This document shows, piece by piece, positions 8,354 to 18,553 of a stretch of 64,000 bases of DNA (positions are counted from its first letter, which is position 1; each line of letters opens with the position of its first letter). Source of the stretch: Bacteroidetes bacterium HGW-Bacteroidetes-16 (lineage in GTDB: Bacteria; Bacteroidota; Bacteroidia; Bacteroidales; F082); NCBI GenBank assembly GCA_002840975.1, contig PHDN01000007.1, forward strand, positions 91,327 to 155,326, given 5' to 3'. The position numbers and the translations under genes were made by a program. A model generated the notes under the pieces. The model saw only the letters and a list, made by a program, of their open reading frames with translations. It made no database searches and was not told the origin of the DNA.

Positions 8354-9244
8354 ATGACAAAAACTAAGTTTGTTCAATACCTTCAGTTAGAGAAACGATA
8401 TTCAGCACACACCGTTGTGGCCTATCAAACTGATTTGGATTCCTTTACAGAATATCTTACTTCCCACTACGCACTTTCTAATCCTGAAGAGTCCACTCGT
8501 GATATGATCCGCTCCTGGGTGATGACACTCATGGAACAAGGATTTTCTGCCACTTCTGTGAACAGAAAGCTCAGTACATTAAAAACCTACTATCATTTTC
8601 TTCTCCGGCAAGGCATTGTTTCTTTCAATCCGGTAAAAGCCATCCAGTCGTTAAAAACACCCAAGCGCCTGCCGGTATATATTGAGGAAGAACAACTTTC
8701 CGTTGCCCTTGATAAGGAGACTAAGCATCCGGAGAATTTTCCGGCCATTCGCGACCACATTGTTCTTGAATTGCTGTATGCAACAGGTATGCGCAGGAGC
8801 GAATTGACCGAACTCCGCCAGGGGTCTATCGATACCGATCAGGCTGCACTTAAAGTACGGGGTAAACGAAATAAAGAACGGTTAATTCCGTTATCAAAAC
8901 AGATGTTGGAACAATTACTGGCTTATTTGGAGATGAAGAGAAAGACTTTTGAAGATGTCAACGATTATTTGATAGTGACCAACAGAGGCCAAAAAGCTTA
9001 TCCTGAATTAATATATCATATCGCCCATCGGGCTCTCGACGGCGTTTCGTCGAAGAGGAAAAGCCCACATGTATTGCGGCATAGTTTCGCCACCCATCTC
9101 CTTAACAGGGGTGCCGAATTGAACACCATTAAAGAATTACTTGGCCACGCGAGTCTGGCAGCAACACAAGTATACACGCACAGCACTATTGAACAACTAA
9201 AGACTATTTATCACGAAGCCCATCCACGGGCCAAACTTAAATAA
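8354..9244 (+). CDS. xerC: Site-specific tyrosine recombinase, XerC/D type
   Basis: A 296-residue tyrosine recombinase that resolves chromosome dimers at dif with a partner recombinase. An N-terminal SAM-like core-binding domain (to about 90) is followed by the catalytic domain with Arg147 (ATGMRRSEL), the beta-hairpin Lys region VRGKRNKE, His239 and Arg242 (HVLRHSFATH), His265 (LGHASLAATQ) and nucleophile Tyr274 (VYTHSTIEQL). Length and position next to rpsU and hpf indicate a housekeeping Xer protein rather than a phage integrase. Assignment to XerC rather than XerD is by context. The ATG at 8354 is chosen over an in-frame TTG two codons upstream. Confidence 0.9.
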   Translation: MTKTKFVQYLQLEKRYSAHTVVAYQTDLDSFTEYLTSHYALSNPEESTRDMIRSWVMTLMEQGFSATSVNRKLSTLKTYYHFLLRQGIVSFNPVKAIQSLKTPKRLPVYIEEEQLSVALDKETKHPENFPAIRDHIVLELLYATGMRRSELTELRQGSIDTDQAALKVRGKRNKERLIPLSKQMLEQLLAYLEMKRKTFEDVNDYLIVTNRGQKAYPELIYHIAHRALDGVSSKRKSPHVLRHSFATHLLNRGAELNTIKELLGHASLAATQVYTHSTIEQLKTIYHEAHPRAKLK

Positions 9245-9257
9245 TGGAGGAATGACT

Positions 9258-9554
9258 ATGAAAGTAAACATCACCTCGGTTCATTTTAAAACCGACACCA
9301 AACTTGAAAACTTCATTGAGAAGAAAGTTGAAAAACTTTCAGGATTGTATGAAGGAGTCATCGGGACAGAAGTCACGTTGAAACTCGACAAGACTGAGAC
9401 CAGGGAGAACAAGATTGCTGAGATCCGGATGCAAATCCCAGGTTATGACTTATATGCGAAGAAGCAAAGCAAGACCTTTGAAGAGGCGGCAGACACGGCT
9501 ATCGATGCGCTAAAGAAGCAGTTAGAGAAGTATAAAGGCAGATTGAAAAAATAA
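9258..9554 (+). CDS. hpf: Ribosome hibernation factor, HPF/RaiA family (short form)
   Basis: A 98-residue protein that binds the 30S decoding region and silences ribosomes in stationary phase. It shows the S30AE/RaiA beta-alpha-beta-beta-beta-alpha pattern: MKVNITSVHFKTDTKLENFI, VEVTLKLDKT-like strands and a terminal Lys-rich helix. It lacks the C-terminal dimerisation domain of long HPF. A Shine-Dalgarno-like GGAGG at 9246-9250 is 7 bp from the ATG at 9258 but only 1 bp from an earlier ATG at 9252, which decides the start. It forms an operon with xerC. Confidence 0.9.
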   Translation: MKVNITSVHFKTDTKLENFIEKKVEKLSGLYEGVIGTEVTLKLDKTETRENKIAEIRMQIPGYDLYAKKQSKTFEEAADTAIDALKKQLEKYKGRLKK

Positions 9555-9576
9555 ATTGTTTTTTTATCACAAATTC

Positions 9577-9608
9577 TTTGGTAGTTAAAACTAAAGTATA
9601 TATTTTTG
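9577..9608 (+). promoter_or_regulatory. Promoter for the tRNA-tuf-rpo region
   Basis: A -33 TTTG (9577-9580) and a -7 TATTTTTG (9601-9608) with a 20-bp spacer. It overlaps the left arm of the terminator at 9607-9644 and precedes the first tRNA by about 100 bp. Confidence 0.55.
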
Positions 9609-9644
9609 CAGACCTTTTTAAACAGGGGTCTGCATTTTTTTTTT
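9607..9644 (+). terminator. Terminator of the xerC-hpf operon
   Basis: An 8-bp perfect stem TGCAGACC/GGTCTGCA (9607-9614 and 9627-9634) is followed by ten T residues. The left arm overlaps the end of the -7 box of the next promoter. Confidence 0.8.
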
Positions 9645-9707
9645 GCAGAGGCAGTTCTGACAGTAATGATGATCAAGATAACAATACGAATTGTTTGATT
9701 GAGTAGT

Positions 9708-9781
9708 GCCAGTATAGCTCAGTTGGCCAGAGCAGCTGATTTGTAATCAGCTGGTCGGGGGTTCGAATCCCTCTACTGGCT
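9708..9781 (+). tRNA. tRNA-Thr (anticodon TGT)
   Basis: Cloverleaf with acceptor GCCAGTA/TACTGGC, D-stem GCTC, anticodon stem GCTGA/TCAGC with loop TTTGTAA, and a T-arm carrying TTCGAAT. Discriminator T; CCA is not encoded. Confidence 0.95.
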
Positions 9782-9803
9782 CAGTTCGTAAACATGTTGA
9801 AAT

Positions 9804-9885
9804 GGGGAGATACCGAAGCGGTCAAACGGGGCAGACTGTAAATCTGTTGGCTCAGCCTTCGGAGGTTCGAATCCTCCTCTCCCCA
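9804..9885 (+). tRNA. tRNA-Tyr (anticodon GTA)
   Basis: Class II tRNA with acceptor GGGGAGA/TCTCCCC, anticodon loop CTGTAAA, a long variable arm (TTGGCTCAGCCTTC) and T-arm GGAGG/CCTCC. Discriminator A; no encoded CCA. Confidence 0.95.
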
Positions 9886-9993
9886 CAATTAGGCAAAAAG
9901 GCTAAAGTTAAAAGGCCAAAGATAGAAAGGACAGATCAGTTGATTTTTCACCGCAACCTGTTATCTTTTTTCTTCTTACTTTAAACTTGAAAA

Positions 9994-10066
9994 GCGGGAA
10001 TAGCTCATTTGGTAGAGCGACAGCCTTCCAAGCTGTAGGTGGTCGGTTCGAGCCCGATTTCCCGCT
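9994..10066 (+). tRNA. tRNA-Gly (anticodon TCC)
   Basis: Acceptor GCGGGAA/TTCCCGC, anticodon stem ACAGC/GCTGT with loop CTTCCAA, and T-loop TTCGAGC. Discriminator T. Confidence 0.95.
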
Positions 10067-10074
10067 CAAATTTT

Positions 10075-10146
10075 GCCGGGGTAGCTCAGGGGTAGAGCGC
10101 TTCCTTGGTAAGGAAGAGGTCATGAGTTCAATTCTCATCCTCGGCT
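10075..10146 (+). tRNA. tRNA-Thr (anticodon GGT)
   Basis: Acceptor GCCGGGG pairs with CCTCGGC (one G-T pair). Anticodon stem CTTCC/GGAAG with loop TTGGTAA. Second threonine tRNA of the cluster, directly before tuf. Confidence 0.95.
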
Positions 10147-10219
10147 CATTTTTTTATTGATTAAATTGAAACTGAAAAGAAGAATACGAATCTCATTTAC
10201 ATTAAAATAAGTTATTGAT

Positions 10220-11407
10220 ATGGCTAAAGCAAAATTCGACCGTTCCAAACCACACGTAAATATTGGAACAATTGGACACGTTGACCACGGCAAAACGACT
10301 TTGACAGCCGCTATTACGCTTTCCTTACAAGCTGATGGTTTGGCTGAATTTGCGTCTTTTGACTCAATCGACAACGCTCCTGAAGAAAGAGAAAGGGGTA
10401 TTACTATTAATACTGCTCACGTTGAATACTCGACGAAAAATCGTCACTACGCTCACGTTGACTGTCCCGGTCACGCTGACTACGTAAAAAATATGGTTAC
10501 CGGTGCTGCCCAAATGGACGGTGCTATTATCGTTGTTGCCGCTACCGATGGTCCTATGCCACAAACCCGCGAGCACATCTTGCTTGCCCGTCAGGTTGGT
10601 GTACCCCGTCTGGTTGTTTTTATGAACAAAGTAGACATGGTCGACGATGAAGAGTTGCTCGAACTGGTTGAAATGGAAATCAGGGATTTGCTTACCTTCT
10701 ATGAATTTGACGGTGAAAACACTCCTGTTATCCAAGGTTCAGCACTTGGTGCCTTAAATTCAGAACCAAAATGGGTTGAAAAAATCCATGAACTCATGGA
10801 TGCTTGTGATACTTGGATTCCACTTCCAACCCGCGAGCAGGACAAACCTTTCCTGATGCCTGTTGAAGACGTATTCTCGATTACCGGTCGTGGAACAGTT
10901 GCCACCGGTAGAATCGAAACAGGGGTTATTCATACCGGCGATCCTGTTGACATCATTGGTATGGGAGCGGAAAAGCTGAAATCAGTTGTAACGGGTGTTG
11001 AAATGTTTCGCAAAATCCTGGATGAAGGACAAGCTGGTGACAACGCCGGTCTGTTGCTTCGTGGTATTGATAAGGACAGTATCCGTCGTGGTATGGTTAT
11101 CATCAAACCAGGTAGCGTAACTCCTCATAAAAATATCAAAGCAGAGGTTTATATCCTGAAAAAAGAAGAAGGTGGCCGCCACACTCCATTCCACAACAGA
11201 TACCGTCCTCAGTTCTACTTCCGTACAACTGATGTAACAGGTGAAATTATGTTACCTGAAGGTGTTGAGATGGTAATGCCAGGCGACAACCTGACAGTAG
11301 AGATTCATTTGATTGCTGAAATCGCCATGAACAAAGGTCTTCGCTTCGCAATTCGTGAAGGTGGTCGTACCGTTGGTGCAGGTCAGGTAACAGAAATCCT
11401 TGAATAA
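10220..11407 (+). CDS. tuf: Translation elongation factor Tu
   Basis: A 395-residue GTPase that delivers aminoacyl-tRNA to the ribosome. It shows the P-loop [11 protein letters not shown], switch [16 protein letters not shown]3 [10 protein letters not shown]4 NKVDMVDD and the domain 2/3 signatures [12 protein letters not shown] and [16 protein letters not shown]. Full family length. It lies between tRNA-Thr(GGT) and tRNA-Trp, as is usual in Bacteroidota, so tRNAs and mRNA are probably processed from one transcript. Confidence 0.98.
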   Translation: MAKAKFDRSKPHVNIGTIGHVDHGKTTLTAAITLSLQADGLAEFASFDSIDNAPEERERGITINTAHVEYSTKNRHYAHVDCPGHADYVKNMVTGAAQMDGAIIVVAATDGPMPQTREHILLARQVGVPRLVVFMNKVDMVDDEELLELVEMEIRDLLTFYEFDGENTPVIQGSALGALNSEPKWVEKIHELMDACDTWIPLPTREQDKPFLMPVEDVFSITGRGTVATGRIETGVIHTGDPVDIIGMGAEKLKSVVTGVEMFRKILDEGQAGDNAGLLLRGIDKDSIRRGMVIIKPGSVTPHKNIKAEVYILKKEEGGRHTPFHNRYRPQFYFRTTDVTGEIMLPEGVEMVMPGDNLTVEIHLIAEIAMNKGLRFAIREGGRTVGAGQVTEILE

Positions 11408-11435
11408 TCTCGTTGTAAAATAAATATAAATGGGA

Positions 11436-11473
11436 AAAACCGGGATAACTCTTGTTAGGGGGATACCGGTTTT
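11436..11473 (+). terminator. Stem-loop after tuf (weak terminator or processing site)
   Basis: AAAACCGG (11436-11443) pairs with CCGGTTTT (11466-11473), with an inner TAAC/GTTA pairing. Only four T residues follow and tRNA-Trp starts 8 bp later, so partial termination or RNA processing is as likely as full termination. Confidence 0.5.
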
Positions 11474-11481
11474 GACCGCAC

Positions 11482-11554
11482 ACGGGTGTAGCTCAATTGG
11501 TAGAGTGGCGGTCTCCAAAACCGTAGGTTGTGGGTTCGACTCCTACCACCCGTG
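11482..11554 (+). tRNA. tRNA-Trp (anticodon CCA)
   Basis: Acceptor ACGGGTG/CACCCGT with discriminator G, D-stem beginning GCTC, anticodon loop CTCCAAA and T-loop TTCGACT. It is 18 bp before secE, the standard position in this phylum. Confidence 0.93.
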
Positions 11555-11572
11555 CAGATTAAATTTTCTCAA

Positions 11573-11770
11573 ATGGCAAAGTTCAGTATCAGCAACTATT
11601 TTAATGAAAGTTATGACGAGTGGATGCATAAAGTATCCTGGCCAACATGGAGTGAGCTGCAGAACAGCGCAATCGTAGTATCCGTTGCTTCCCTTATAAT
11701 CGCAATTGTGGTTTATTTGATGGATATTTCGTTTTCCAGCGTATTGGAGCGTTTCTACGGGTTGTTTTAA
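11573..11770 (+). CDS. secE: Preprotein translocase subunit SecE
   Basis: A 65-residue essential subunit of the SecYEG channel in the inner membrane. An amphipathic N-terminal helix with the conserved KVSWPTWSEL segment is followed by one transmembrane helix (about 31-50, IVVSVASLIIAIVVYLM). The compact single-TM form is the norm outside gamma-proteobacteria. The ATG at 11573 begins MAKFSISNYF; longer frames run back into tRNA-Trp and are not real. Confidence 0.95.
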   Translation: MAKFSISNYFNESYDEWMHKVSWPTWSELQNSAIVVSVASLIIAIVVYLMDISFSSVLERFYGLF

Positions 11771-11852
11771 CCTATAGCATTGTTTCAGCACGATAGCTGT
11801 TCAATTTATTATATAATTAACTGTTTATAACTATTCACAACACACCTGCAAA

Positions 11853-12398
11853 ATGACCGAGCAATCAGGAAAAAAATGGTACGTTGTTAGAGCGATTAGT
11901 GGTAAAGAGAAAAAGGTGAAAGAATACCTTGAAAGTGAGATTTCAAATCTCAAACTGCAAGACTATATTAGCCAGGTTCTCATTCCCACTGAAAAGATCT
12001 ATCAAATCCGTAAAGGGAAAAAAGTGAGCAAAGAGCGAAACTATTTTCCCGGTTATGTCCTGATTGAGGCAGAGTTGTCGGGAGAAATCCCACACATCAT
12101 CAAAAATGTACCCAATGTTCTTGGATTTCTGGGCTCGCATGGCGAACCCGAACCCATCAGGGCTTCTGAGGTAAAACGGATTTTAGGTAAAGTGGACGAA
12201 CTCGCCGAATTAGGCGAAGAAGTCAACATCCCCTATATTATAGGTGAAACCGTAACCGTCGTCGATGGACCTTTTAATAGTTTCAGCGGTGTGATCGAAG
12301 AAATCAATGAGGAGAAAAAGAAACTCAAGGTCATGGTGAAAATTTTTGGTAGGAAAACACCTCTGGAGTTGGGATTTATGCAAGTGGAAAAGGAATAG
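11853..12398 (+). CDS. nusG: Transcription termination/antitermination factor NusG
   Basis: A 181-residue RNA polymerase elongation factor that couples transcription to ribosomes and Rho. The NGN domain starts KKWYVVRAISGKEKKVKEYL and includes FPGYVLIEAEL. The C-terminal KOW domain has the signature GETVTVVDGPFNSFSGVIEE. Usual length and place between secE and rplK. Confidence 0.97.
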   Translation: MTEQSGKKWYVVRAISGKEKKVKEYLESEISNLKLQDYISQVLIPTEKIYQIRKGKKVSKERNYFPGYVLIEAELSGEIPHIIKNVPNVLGFLGSHGEPEPIRASEVKRILGKVDELAELGEEVNIPYIIGETVTVVDGPFNSFSGVIEEINEEKKKLKVMVKIFGRKTPLELGFMQVEKE

Positions 12399-12434
12399 TG
12401 TAGACGTAATCAAAATTTTAAACGTTGGTTTAAA

Positions 12435-12878
12435 ATGGCAAAAGAAATTAGTGGATTAATTAAATTACAGATCAAGGGGGGGGCCGCGAATCCTTCTCCG
12501 CCCGTAGGTCCGGCATTGGGTGCCAAAGGGGTAAACATCATGGAGTTCTGTAAACAGTTTAATGCTCGTACGCAGGAGCAAGCCGGTAAGGTAACTCCTG
12601 TGATCATTACTGTTTATAAGGATAAATCCTTCGATTTTATCATCAAAACACCCCCGGTAGCGGTTCAGATTATGGAAATAGCTAAATTGAAAAAAGGCTC
12701 CGCTGAACCAAACCGTGATAAAGTCGCTACCATTACCTGGGAACAGGTGAAAGACATTGCTGAAGGCAAGATGAAAGACTTAAATGCTTTCACCTTAGAA
12801 TCAGCTATGACAATGGTGGCCGGCACAGCCAGAAGCATGGGCGTGAGAGTGAAAGGCGATTTCCCTTCACATGTTTAA
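12435..12878 (+). CDS. rplK: 50S ribosomal protein L11
   Basis: A 147-residue protein of the GTPase-associated centre of the 50S subunit. It shows the proline-rich hinge [30 protein letters not shown] and the C-terminal rRNA-binding end [11 protein letters not shown] run of eight G at about 12476-12483 encodes the conserved KGGA and is in frame. Confidence 0.98.
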   Translation: MAKEISGLIKLQIKGGAANPSPPVGPALGAKGVNIMEFCKQFNARTQEQAGKVTPVIITVYKDKSFDFIIKTPPVAVQIMEIAKLKKGSAEPNRDKVATITWEQVKDIAEGKMKDLNAFTLESAMTMVAGTARSMGVRVKGDFPSHV

Positions 12879-12905
12879 ATACACATCTGTTAACAGGAGA
12901 AGAAT

Positions 12906-13607
12906 ATGGCAAAATTGACCAAAAAACACAAAGAAGCTTTAGCCAAATTCGAAAAAAATAAAGAGTACTCCTTGGCAGAAGCGGTTGAAGTAGTGAGGAA
13001 AATTTCCTACACCAAGTTCGACCCTTCAGTTGATGTTAGCGTTAGATTGGGCGTTGACCCGCGTAAAGCGAACCAAATGGTTCGTGGCTCTGTAACCCTG
13101 CCTCACGGCACAGGTAAAGACATTCGGGTTCTCGTTCTTTGTACACCTGACAAAGAGGAGGAAGCTAAAGCAGCAGGAGCTGACCATGTTGGACTGGACG
13201 ATTATGTTCAGAAAATCAAGGAAGGCTGGACCGATATTGATGTGGTAATTACCATGCCAAGTGTGATGTCCAAGGTAGGTGCCTTAGGTAGGATTTTAGG
13301 CCCAAGGGGCTTAATGCCTAACCCAAAGACCGGTACCGTGACCATGGACATTGGTGATGCCGTTAGGGCATCGAAAGCTGGTAAAATCGACTTTAAAGTC
13401 GATAAGTATGGTATTATCCATTCGAGTGTCGGTAAACTAGGTTTTACCAGTGATAAATTAGTTGACAACGCTCGTGAGCTCGTCACTAACATTATCAAGC
13501 TTAAACCCTCGTCCTCAAAAGGAACTTACGTGAAAAGTATCTTTCTTTCGAGTACCATGAGTCCAGGTGTAAAAATTGACGTTAAATCAGTAACCACTGC
13601 AGGTTAA
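12906..13607 (+). CDS. rplA: 50S ribosomal protein L1
   Basis: A 233-residue protein of the L1 stalk that helps release deacylated tRNA. Signatures are [33 protein letters not shown] and the central [20 protein letters not shown] clear purine-rich ribosome-binding site (CAGGAGAAG) precedes the ATG, unusual for this phylum. In other bacteria L1 represses rplK-rplA translation; a binding site was not searched for here. Confidence 0.98.
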   Translation: MAKLTKKHKEALAKFEKNKEYSLAEAVEVVRKISYTKFDPSVDVSVRLGVDPRKANQMVRGSVTLPHGTGKDIRVLVLCTPDKEEEAKAAGADHVGLDDYVQKIKEGWTDIDVVITMPSVMSKVGALGRILGPRGLMPNPKTGTVTMDIGDAVRASKAGKIDFKVDKYGIIHSSVGKLGFTSDKLVDNARELVTNIIKLKPSSSKGTYVKSIFLSSTMSPGVKIDVKSVTTAG

Positions 13608-13619
13608 AATTCAGGAACT

Positions 13620-14141
13620 ATGAGAAAAGAAGAAAAAAAAGTACTCATCGAGTCCTTAACTCAGCAGTTGAAAGAGAACAACAATTTCTATTTAACTGAT
13701 ATTTCTACATTAAACGCAGAAGCCACCAGCAAACTCAGAAGGTTAAGTTTTAAAAGCAACATTAAAATTACTGTTGTTAAAAACACCTTACTGAAAAAGG
13801 CCATGGAAAATGTTGAAAAAGATTTTTCAGGACTTTATGTTGCTGTAAAAGGCCAGACCGCTGTTATGTTCAGTGACGCAGGGAATGCGCCTGCCCTTAT
13901 GATTAAGGATTATAGAAAGAAAAGTGCTTATCCCATTCTTAAAGCCGCCTTTATTGAAGAAACGGTTTATTTGGGTGACGATCAGATCGACTTTCTTATT
14001 TCTATTAAATCGAAGAATGAACTGGTTGCCGATCTGATAGCCTTGTTGCAGTCACCTGCAAAGAATGTGATTTCTGCACTACAATCCGGCGGTCAAAAAC
14101 TATCCGGAATTCTGGAAACCCTGAGTGAAAAAGGGAACTAA
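13620..14141 (+). CDS. rplJ: 50S ribosomal protein L10
   Basis: A 173-residue base of the L7/L12 stalk. The N-terminal rRNA-binding domain is MRKEEKKVLIESLTQQLKEN...SNIKITVVKNTLLKKAM, and a C-terminal helix docks L7/L12 dimers. It starts 12 bp after rplA, so the two are translated from one message; this spacing leaves no separate L10 leader of the E. coli type. Confidence 0.96.
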   Translation: MRKEEKKVLIESLTQQLKENNNFYLTDISTLNAEATSKLRRLSFKSNIKITVVKNTLLKKAMENVEKDFSGLYVAVKGQTAVMFSDAGNAPALMIKDYRKKSAYPILKAAFIEETVYLGDDQIDFLISIKSKNELVADLIALLQSPAKNVISALQSGGQKLSGILETLSEKGN

Positions 14142-14199
14142 TAGTATATTATATTTGAGTTAAAGATTTATTATTCAGAACATTAAAAAGTAAAATAAA

Positions 14200-14574
14200 A
14201 TGGCAGATTTAAAAGCATTTGCGGAACAACTGGTAAACTTAACTGTTAAAGAAGTTAACGAACTGGCGGCTATCCTTAAAAACGAATACGGAATTGAACC
14301 TGCAGCCGCGGCTGTAGCTATTGCTGGTCCTGCTGTCGCTGCTGAAGCGGTGGAAGAAGAGCAGACATCATTTGATGTAATCCTCAAAGCTGCCGGTCAA
14401 TCAAAATTGGCCGTAGTTAAATTGGTGAAAGAATTGACCAGTTTAGGATTGAAAGAGTCTAAAGAATTAGTTGACTCCGCTCCAAAAGCAATTAAAGAAG
14501 GTGTAACTAAAGACGAAGCCAACGCACTGAAATCTCAGCTCGAAGAAGCTGGTGCAGAAGTTGAGATAAAATAA
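14200..14574 (+). CDS. rplL: 50S ribosomal protein L7/L12
   Basis: A 124-residue acidic stalk protein that recruits translational GTPases. N-terminal dimerisation helix ([20 protein letters not shown]), Ala-rich hinge ([20 protein letters not shown]) and a C-terminal domain with [20 protein letters not shown] and [20 protein letters not shown]. Standard length and position. Confidence 0.98.
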   Translation: MADLKAFAEQLVNLTVKEVNELAAILKNEYGIEPAAAAVAIAGPAVAAEAVEEEQTSFDVILKAAGQSKLAVVKLVKELTSLGLKESKELVDSAPKAIKEGVTKDEANALKSQLEEAGAEVEIK

Positions 14575-14601
14575 CATCTCAACTGTACACTAAAAGACGC
14601 T

Positions 14602-14630
14602 AACCTCTGCCCCAAATTGGGGTAGAGGTT
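14602..14630 (+). promoter_or_regulatory. rplL-rpoB intergenic stem-loop (attenuator or processing site)
   Basis: A 12-bp stem AACCTCTGCCCC/GGGGTAGAGGTT with one G-T pair and a 5-nt loop. No T-run follows, so it is unlikely to be a full terminator. By analogy with the E. coli rplL-rpoB gap, where partial termination and RNase III cleavage lower rpoBC expression, it may set the ratio of ribosomal protein to polymerase. Confidence 0.6.
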
Positions 14631-14710
14631 TGCGCCTATATGCTCTTATATATCATTCTTTCAATTTAACTGGCTCAAAACCAGATCTTGTTAACTTAAT
14701 ACTGTAAGTC

Positions 14711-17700
14711 TTGGCTGAAATACAAACCGGAAGAATCAGTTTCGCATCCACAAAAAATCAACTCCCTTACCCCGATTTTTTGGACATTCAGTTAAAGTCT
14801 TTTCAAGACTTTTTCCAGTTGGAAACAAATCCTGAAAACCGCAGGAACGAAGGCCTTTTTAGGGTTTTCGCCGAAAATTTTCCAATTACCGATGCGAGAA
14901 ACAACTTTGTACTCGAATTTTTAGATTATTATGTCGACCCTCCCCGATATGCAATTGAGGAAGCGATTGAACGTGGATTAACCTACAGTGTTCCGCTTAA
15001 GGCAAAGCTTAAGCTATACTGTACCGATCCCGATCACGAAGATTTTGAAACCATCGTTCAGGACGTTTATTTGGGTATGATCCCTTATATGACTCCTAAA
15101 GGTACATTCGTGGTGAATGGAGCCGAACGTGTTGTAGTTTCACAGCTGCATAGATCTCCGGGTGTGTTTTTCGGACAACACCGCCATGCCAACGGTACAC
15201 AGCTTTATTCAGCGCGTATTATTCCTTTTAAGGGATCTTGGATGGAGTTCTCCACCGACATAAACAATGTGATGTATGCCTACATCGATCGAAAGAAAAA
15301 AATGCCTGTCACTACGCTTTTACGAGCTATCGGTTATGAAACTGACCGCGATATCCTCGAGATTTTTAATCTCGCTGAAGAGGTTAAAGTGAGCAAGGCT
15401 GGTCTTAAACGTGTCCTGGGTCGAAAATTGGCTGCCCGCGTGGTTCGGTCATGGTTCGAGGATTTTGTGGATGAGGATACGGGTGAAGTGGTTACCATCG
15501 AAAGAAATGATGTAATCATCGAACGTGAAACCATTCTTGAAAATGATCATATTGACCGGATTGTGGACGCAGGTGTAAAATCTATCCTTTTACATAAGGA
15601 CGATCCTACCTTGGCCGACTATTCCATCATTTTCAATACATTACAAAAAGATACCACCAATTCTGAAAAAGAAGCAGTGGAATTTATCTATTTCCAGTTG
15701 CGTAACGCACTTCCTCCTGATGAAGAAACTGCCCGTGGAATATTCGAGAAGCTCTTCTTTTCAGATAAAAGATACGACCTTGGTGAAGTGGGACGGTACC
15801 GCATTAACAAGAAACTGAATATCAATACCTCAATGTCAATCAAGGTGCTTACCAAAGAGGACATTATATTGATAATAAAATACCTCATCAAACTGGTGAA
15901 CAACAAAACCATCGTTGATGACATCGACCATTTAAGTAACCGTAGGGTACGTACAGTGGGCGAGCAACTCTCTAATCAATTTGGTGTTGGATTGGCCCGT
16001 ATGGCCCGTACTATCCGCGAACGCATGAACGTTCGTGATAACGAGGTGTTTACACCAACCGACCTCATCAATGCCAAGACCCTTTCGTCGGTGATTAACT
16101 CATTCTTTGGTACCAACGCGTTGTCACAGTTCATGGATCAAACAAACCCTCTGAGCGAAATTACTCACAAGCGCCGTATTTCGGCCCTTGGGCCGGGTGG
16201 TTTGTCGCGTGAGCGCGCCGGATTTGAAGTGCGGGACGTCCATTATACCCATTATGGACGGTTGTGTACCATCGAAACACCTGAAGGTCCCAATATTGGA
16301 CTCATTTCCTCTCTATGCGTTTATGCACAGATTAACAATTTGGGCTTTATTGAAACGCCATACCGAAATGTCATTAAAGGGTCGATTGATTATTCTCATA
16401 AACCTATCTATTTAAGTGCGGAAGAGGAAGAGGACAAAATTATAGCTCAGGCAAGCACGCTTGTATCCGAAACCGGGCAATTCGTTCGTGAAAAGGTGAA
16501 AGTGCGTTACCAGGCTGATTACCCGATTACCCCGCGTGAAGAGGTTAACCTGATCGACATTGCTCCTAATCAAATTGCCTCAATTGCTGCTTCATTGATT
16601 CCCTTTCTGGAACATGATGATGCCAACCGTGCCCTGATGGGATCGAATATGATGCGTCAGGCAGTTCCTCTGTTAAATGCCGAAGCTCCAATTGTTGGTA
16701 CCGGTATCGAAGGAAACGTGGCCCGTGACTCACGCGTTCTCATTAATGCAGAAGGAGAGGGAAGTGTTGAATATGTTGATGCAGAGAGGATTGTAATCCG
16801 TTATATCCGCGATGAGGAAGATCGGTTGGTGAGCTTCGACGATGACCTTAAAACCTATCACCTGGTTAAATTTCAGCGGACTAACCAAAATACTTCTATC
16901 AACTTACGGCCTATTGTGCACAAGGGTGATAAAGTTGTAAAAGGCCAGGTGCTTTGTGAAGGATATGCCACTCAAAAAGGTGAATTGGCTCTGGGACGAA
17001 ACCTGATGGTGGCATTTATGCCCTGGAAAGGATATAATTTTGAGGATGCCATCGTTATTTCTGAGAAAATTGTAAAAGAAGATATTTTTACCTCTGTACA
17101 TATTGAGGAATTTTCTTTGGATGTCCGTGATACAAAACGGGGCATCGAAGAGCTTACCAACGATATTCCAAACGTGAGCGCGGAAGCAACCAAAGATCTC
17201 AACGAAGATGGTTTGATACGCATTGGCGCTGAAGTAAATGAAGGTGATATTTTGATTGGCAAGATCACGCCTAAAGGCGAAAGCGATCCCACACCTGAAG
17301 AAAAACTTTTACGCGCTATTTTTGGCGATAAGGCCGGCGACGTGAAAAACGCCTCACTTAAGGCACCACCATCCATGAAAGGTGTCGTCATTGGCAGCAG
17401 CCTGTTTTCCCGGTCGGTGAAGGACAAAAAATCAAAAAACCGTGAAAAAGAAATCCTGGCTGTATTGGAATCTGAGTATAACAAAAATTATGCTGAGTTA
17501 AAAGTGAAACTGATCGACAAAATGTCTCAGTTGGTGGGCGGACGCACTTCACAAGGTGTTACAAACAATTACGGCGAAATGATCATCGCCTCTAAAGTTA
17601 AGTTTACACAAAAAATTCTTCAGGGGATTGATTACACAGAAATAAACCCGGATAAATGGACCACCGATAAGGATAAAAACGACCTTGTTAAGATACTGAT

Positions 17701-18517
17701 CAATAACTTTATCATCAAGTACAAAGAGCTGCTTGGAATATATAACCGCAAACAGTTTGTTGCCTCTGTGGGCGATGAACTTCCAAACGGTATTGTACAA
17801 ATGGCTAAAGTATATATTGCTAAAAAGCGTAAGCTTAAAGTGGGTGATAAAATGGCAGGTCGACATGGTAATAAAGGGATTGTGGCTCGTATTGTTCGTG
17901 AAGAAGACATGCCCTTTCTCGAAGATGGAACCCCTGTTGACATCGTGTTGAATCCATTGGGCGTACCTTCGCGTATGAACCTTGGACAGATCTACGAAAC
18001 TGTTTTGGGATGGGCCGGTAAAAAATTGGGATTAACTTTTGGAACCCCTATTTTTGATGGCGCTTCTGTTGACCAAATCAATCAATATATGGTAAAAGCA
18101 GGATTGCCGGTCAATGGCAGTACCTACTTGTATGATGGCGGCACGGGCGAACGTTTCGACCAGCCGGCCACCGTTGGTTATATCTATATGCTGAAACTTC
18201 ACCATATGGTGGATGATAAAATGCATGCCAGATCAATTGGCCCTTACTCGCTCATTACGCAGCAGCCTCTGGGGGGTAAAGCCCAGTTTGGTGGACAGCG
18301 TTTTGGAGAAATGGAGGTTTGGGCACTTGAAGCCTTTGGTGCTGCTAACATTCTCCAGGAAATTTTAACAGTTAAATCTGACGACGTTACCGGTAGGGCA
18401 AAAGCCTACGAAGCGATTGTTAAAGGAGAGGTAATGCCTATCCCCAACGTACCTGAATCGTTTAACGTACTCGTGCACGAATTGCGCGGACTTGGGCTCG
18501 AACTGAGTTTCGATTAA
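14711..18517 (+). CDS. rpoB: RNA polymerase beta subunit (TTG start)
   Basis: A 1268-residue catalytic core subunit. It contains the rifampicin-region motif [39 protein letters not shown], the switch region [15 protein letters not shown], and a C-terminal end [15 protein letters not shown]. No insertion or break is visible. Translation must start at TTG 14711: an in-frame TAA sits two codons upstream, and the conserved N-terminus ([20 protein letters not shown]) begins within ten residues. Confidence 0.97.
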   Translation: MAEIQTGRISFASTKNQLPYPDFLDIQLKSFQDFFQLETNPENRRNEGLFRVFAENFPITDARNNFVLEFLDYYVDPPRYAIEEAIERGLTYSVPLKAKLKLYCTDPDHEDFETIVQDVYLGMIPYMTPKGTFVVNGAERVVVSQLHRSPGVFFGQHRHANGTQLYSARIIPFKGSWMEFSTDINNVMYAYIDRKKKMPVTTLLRAIGYETDRDILEIFNLAEEVKVSKAGLKRVLGRKLAARVVRSWFEDFVDEDTGEVVTIERNDVIIERETILENDHIDRIVDAGVKSILLHKDDPTLADYSIIFNTLQKDTTNSEKEAVEFIYFQLRNALPPDEETARGIFEKLFFSDKRYDLGEVGRYRINKKLNINTSMSIKVLTKEDIILIIKYLIKLVNNKTIVDDIDHLSNRRVRTVGEQLSNQFGVGLARMARTIRERMNVRDNEVFTPTDLINAKTLSSVINSFFGTNALSQFMDQTNPLSEITHKRRISALGPGGLSRERAGFEVRDVHYTHYGRLCTIETPEGPNIGLISSLCVYAQINNLGFIETPYRNVIKGSIDYSHKPIYLSAEEEEDKIIAQASTLVSETGQFVREKVKVRYQADYPITPREEVNLIDIAPNQIASIAASLIPFLEHDDANRALMGSNMMRQAVPLLNAEAPIVGTGIEGNVARDSRVLINAEGEGSVEYVDAERIVIRYIRDEEDRLVSFDDDLKTYHLVKFQRTNQNTSINLRPIVHKGDKVVKGQVLCEGYATQKGELALGRNLMVAFMPWKGYNFEDAIVISEKIVKEDIFTSVHIEEFSLDVRDTKRGIEELTNDIPNVSAEATKDLNEDGLIRIGAEVNEGDILIGKITPKGESDPTPEEKLLRAIFGDKAGDVKNASLKAPPSMKGVVIGSSLFSRSVKDKKSKNREKEILAVLESEYNKNYAELKVKLIDKMSQLVGGRTSQGVTNNYGEMIIASKVKFTQKILQGIDYTEINPDKWTTDKDKNDLVKILINNFIIKYKELLGIYNRKQFVASVGDELPNGIVQMAKVYIAKKRKLKVGDKMAGRHGNKGIVARIVREEDMPFLEDGTPVDIVLNPLGVPSRMNLGQIYETVLGWAGKKLGLTFGTPIFDGASVDQINQYMVKAGLPVNGSTYLYDGGTGERFDQPATVGYIYMLKLHHMVDDKMHARSIGPYSLITQQPLGGKAQFGGQRFGEMEVWALEAFGAANILQEILTVKSDDVTGRAKAYEAIVKGEVMPIPNVPESFNVLVHELRGLGLELSFD

Positions 18518-18553
18518 ACTTTAGTAAACCTGATAAAAATAATAGAATAACAT

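Noticed and set aside
8354..9244. Phage or island integrase
   Set aside because: Length, motifs and the rpsU-hpf neighbourhood fit a chromosomal Xer recombinase; no att sites or phage genes nearby.
12476..12483. Run of eight G as a phase-variation tract in rplK
   Set aside because: It encodes the conserved KGGA of L11; an essential gene would not tolerate phase switching, and the frame is intact.
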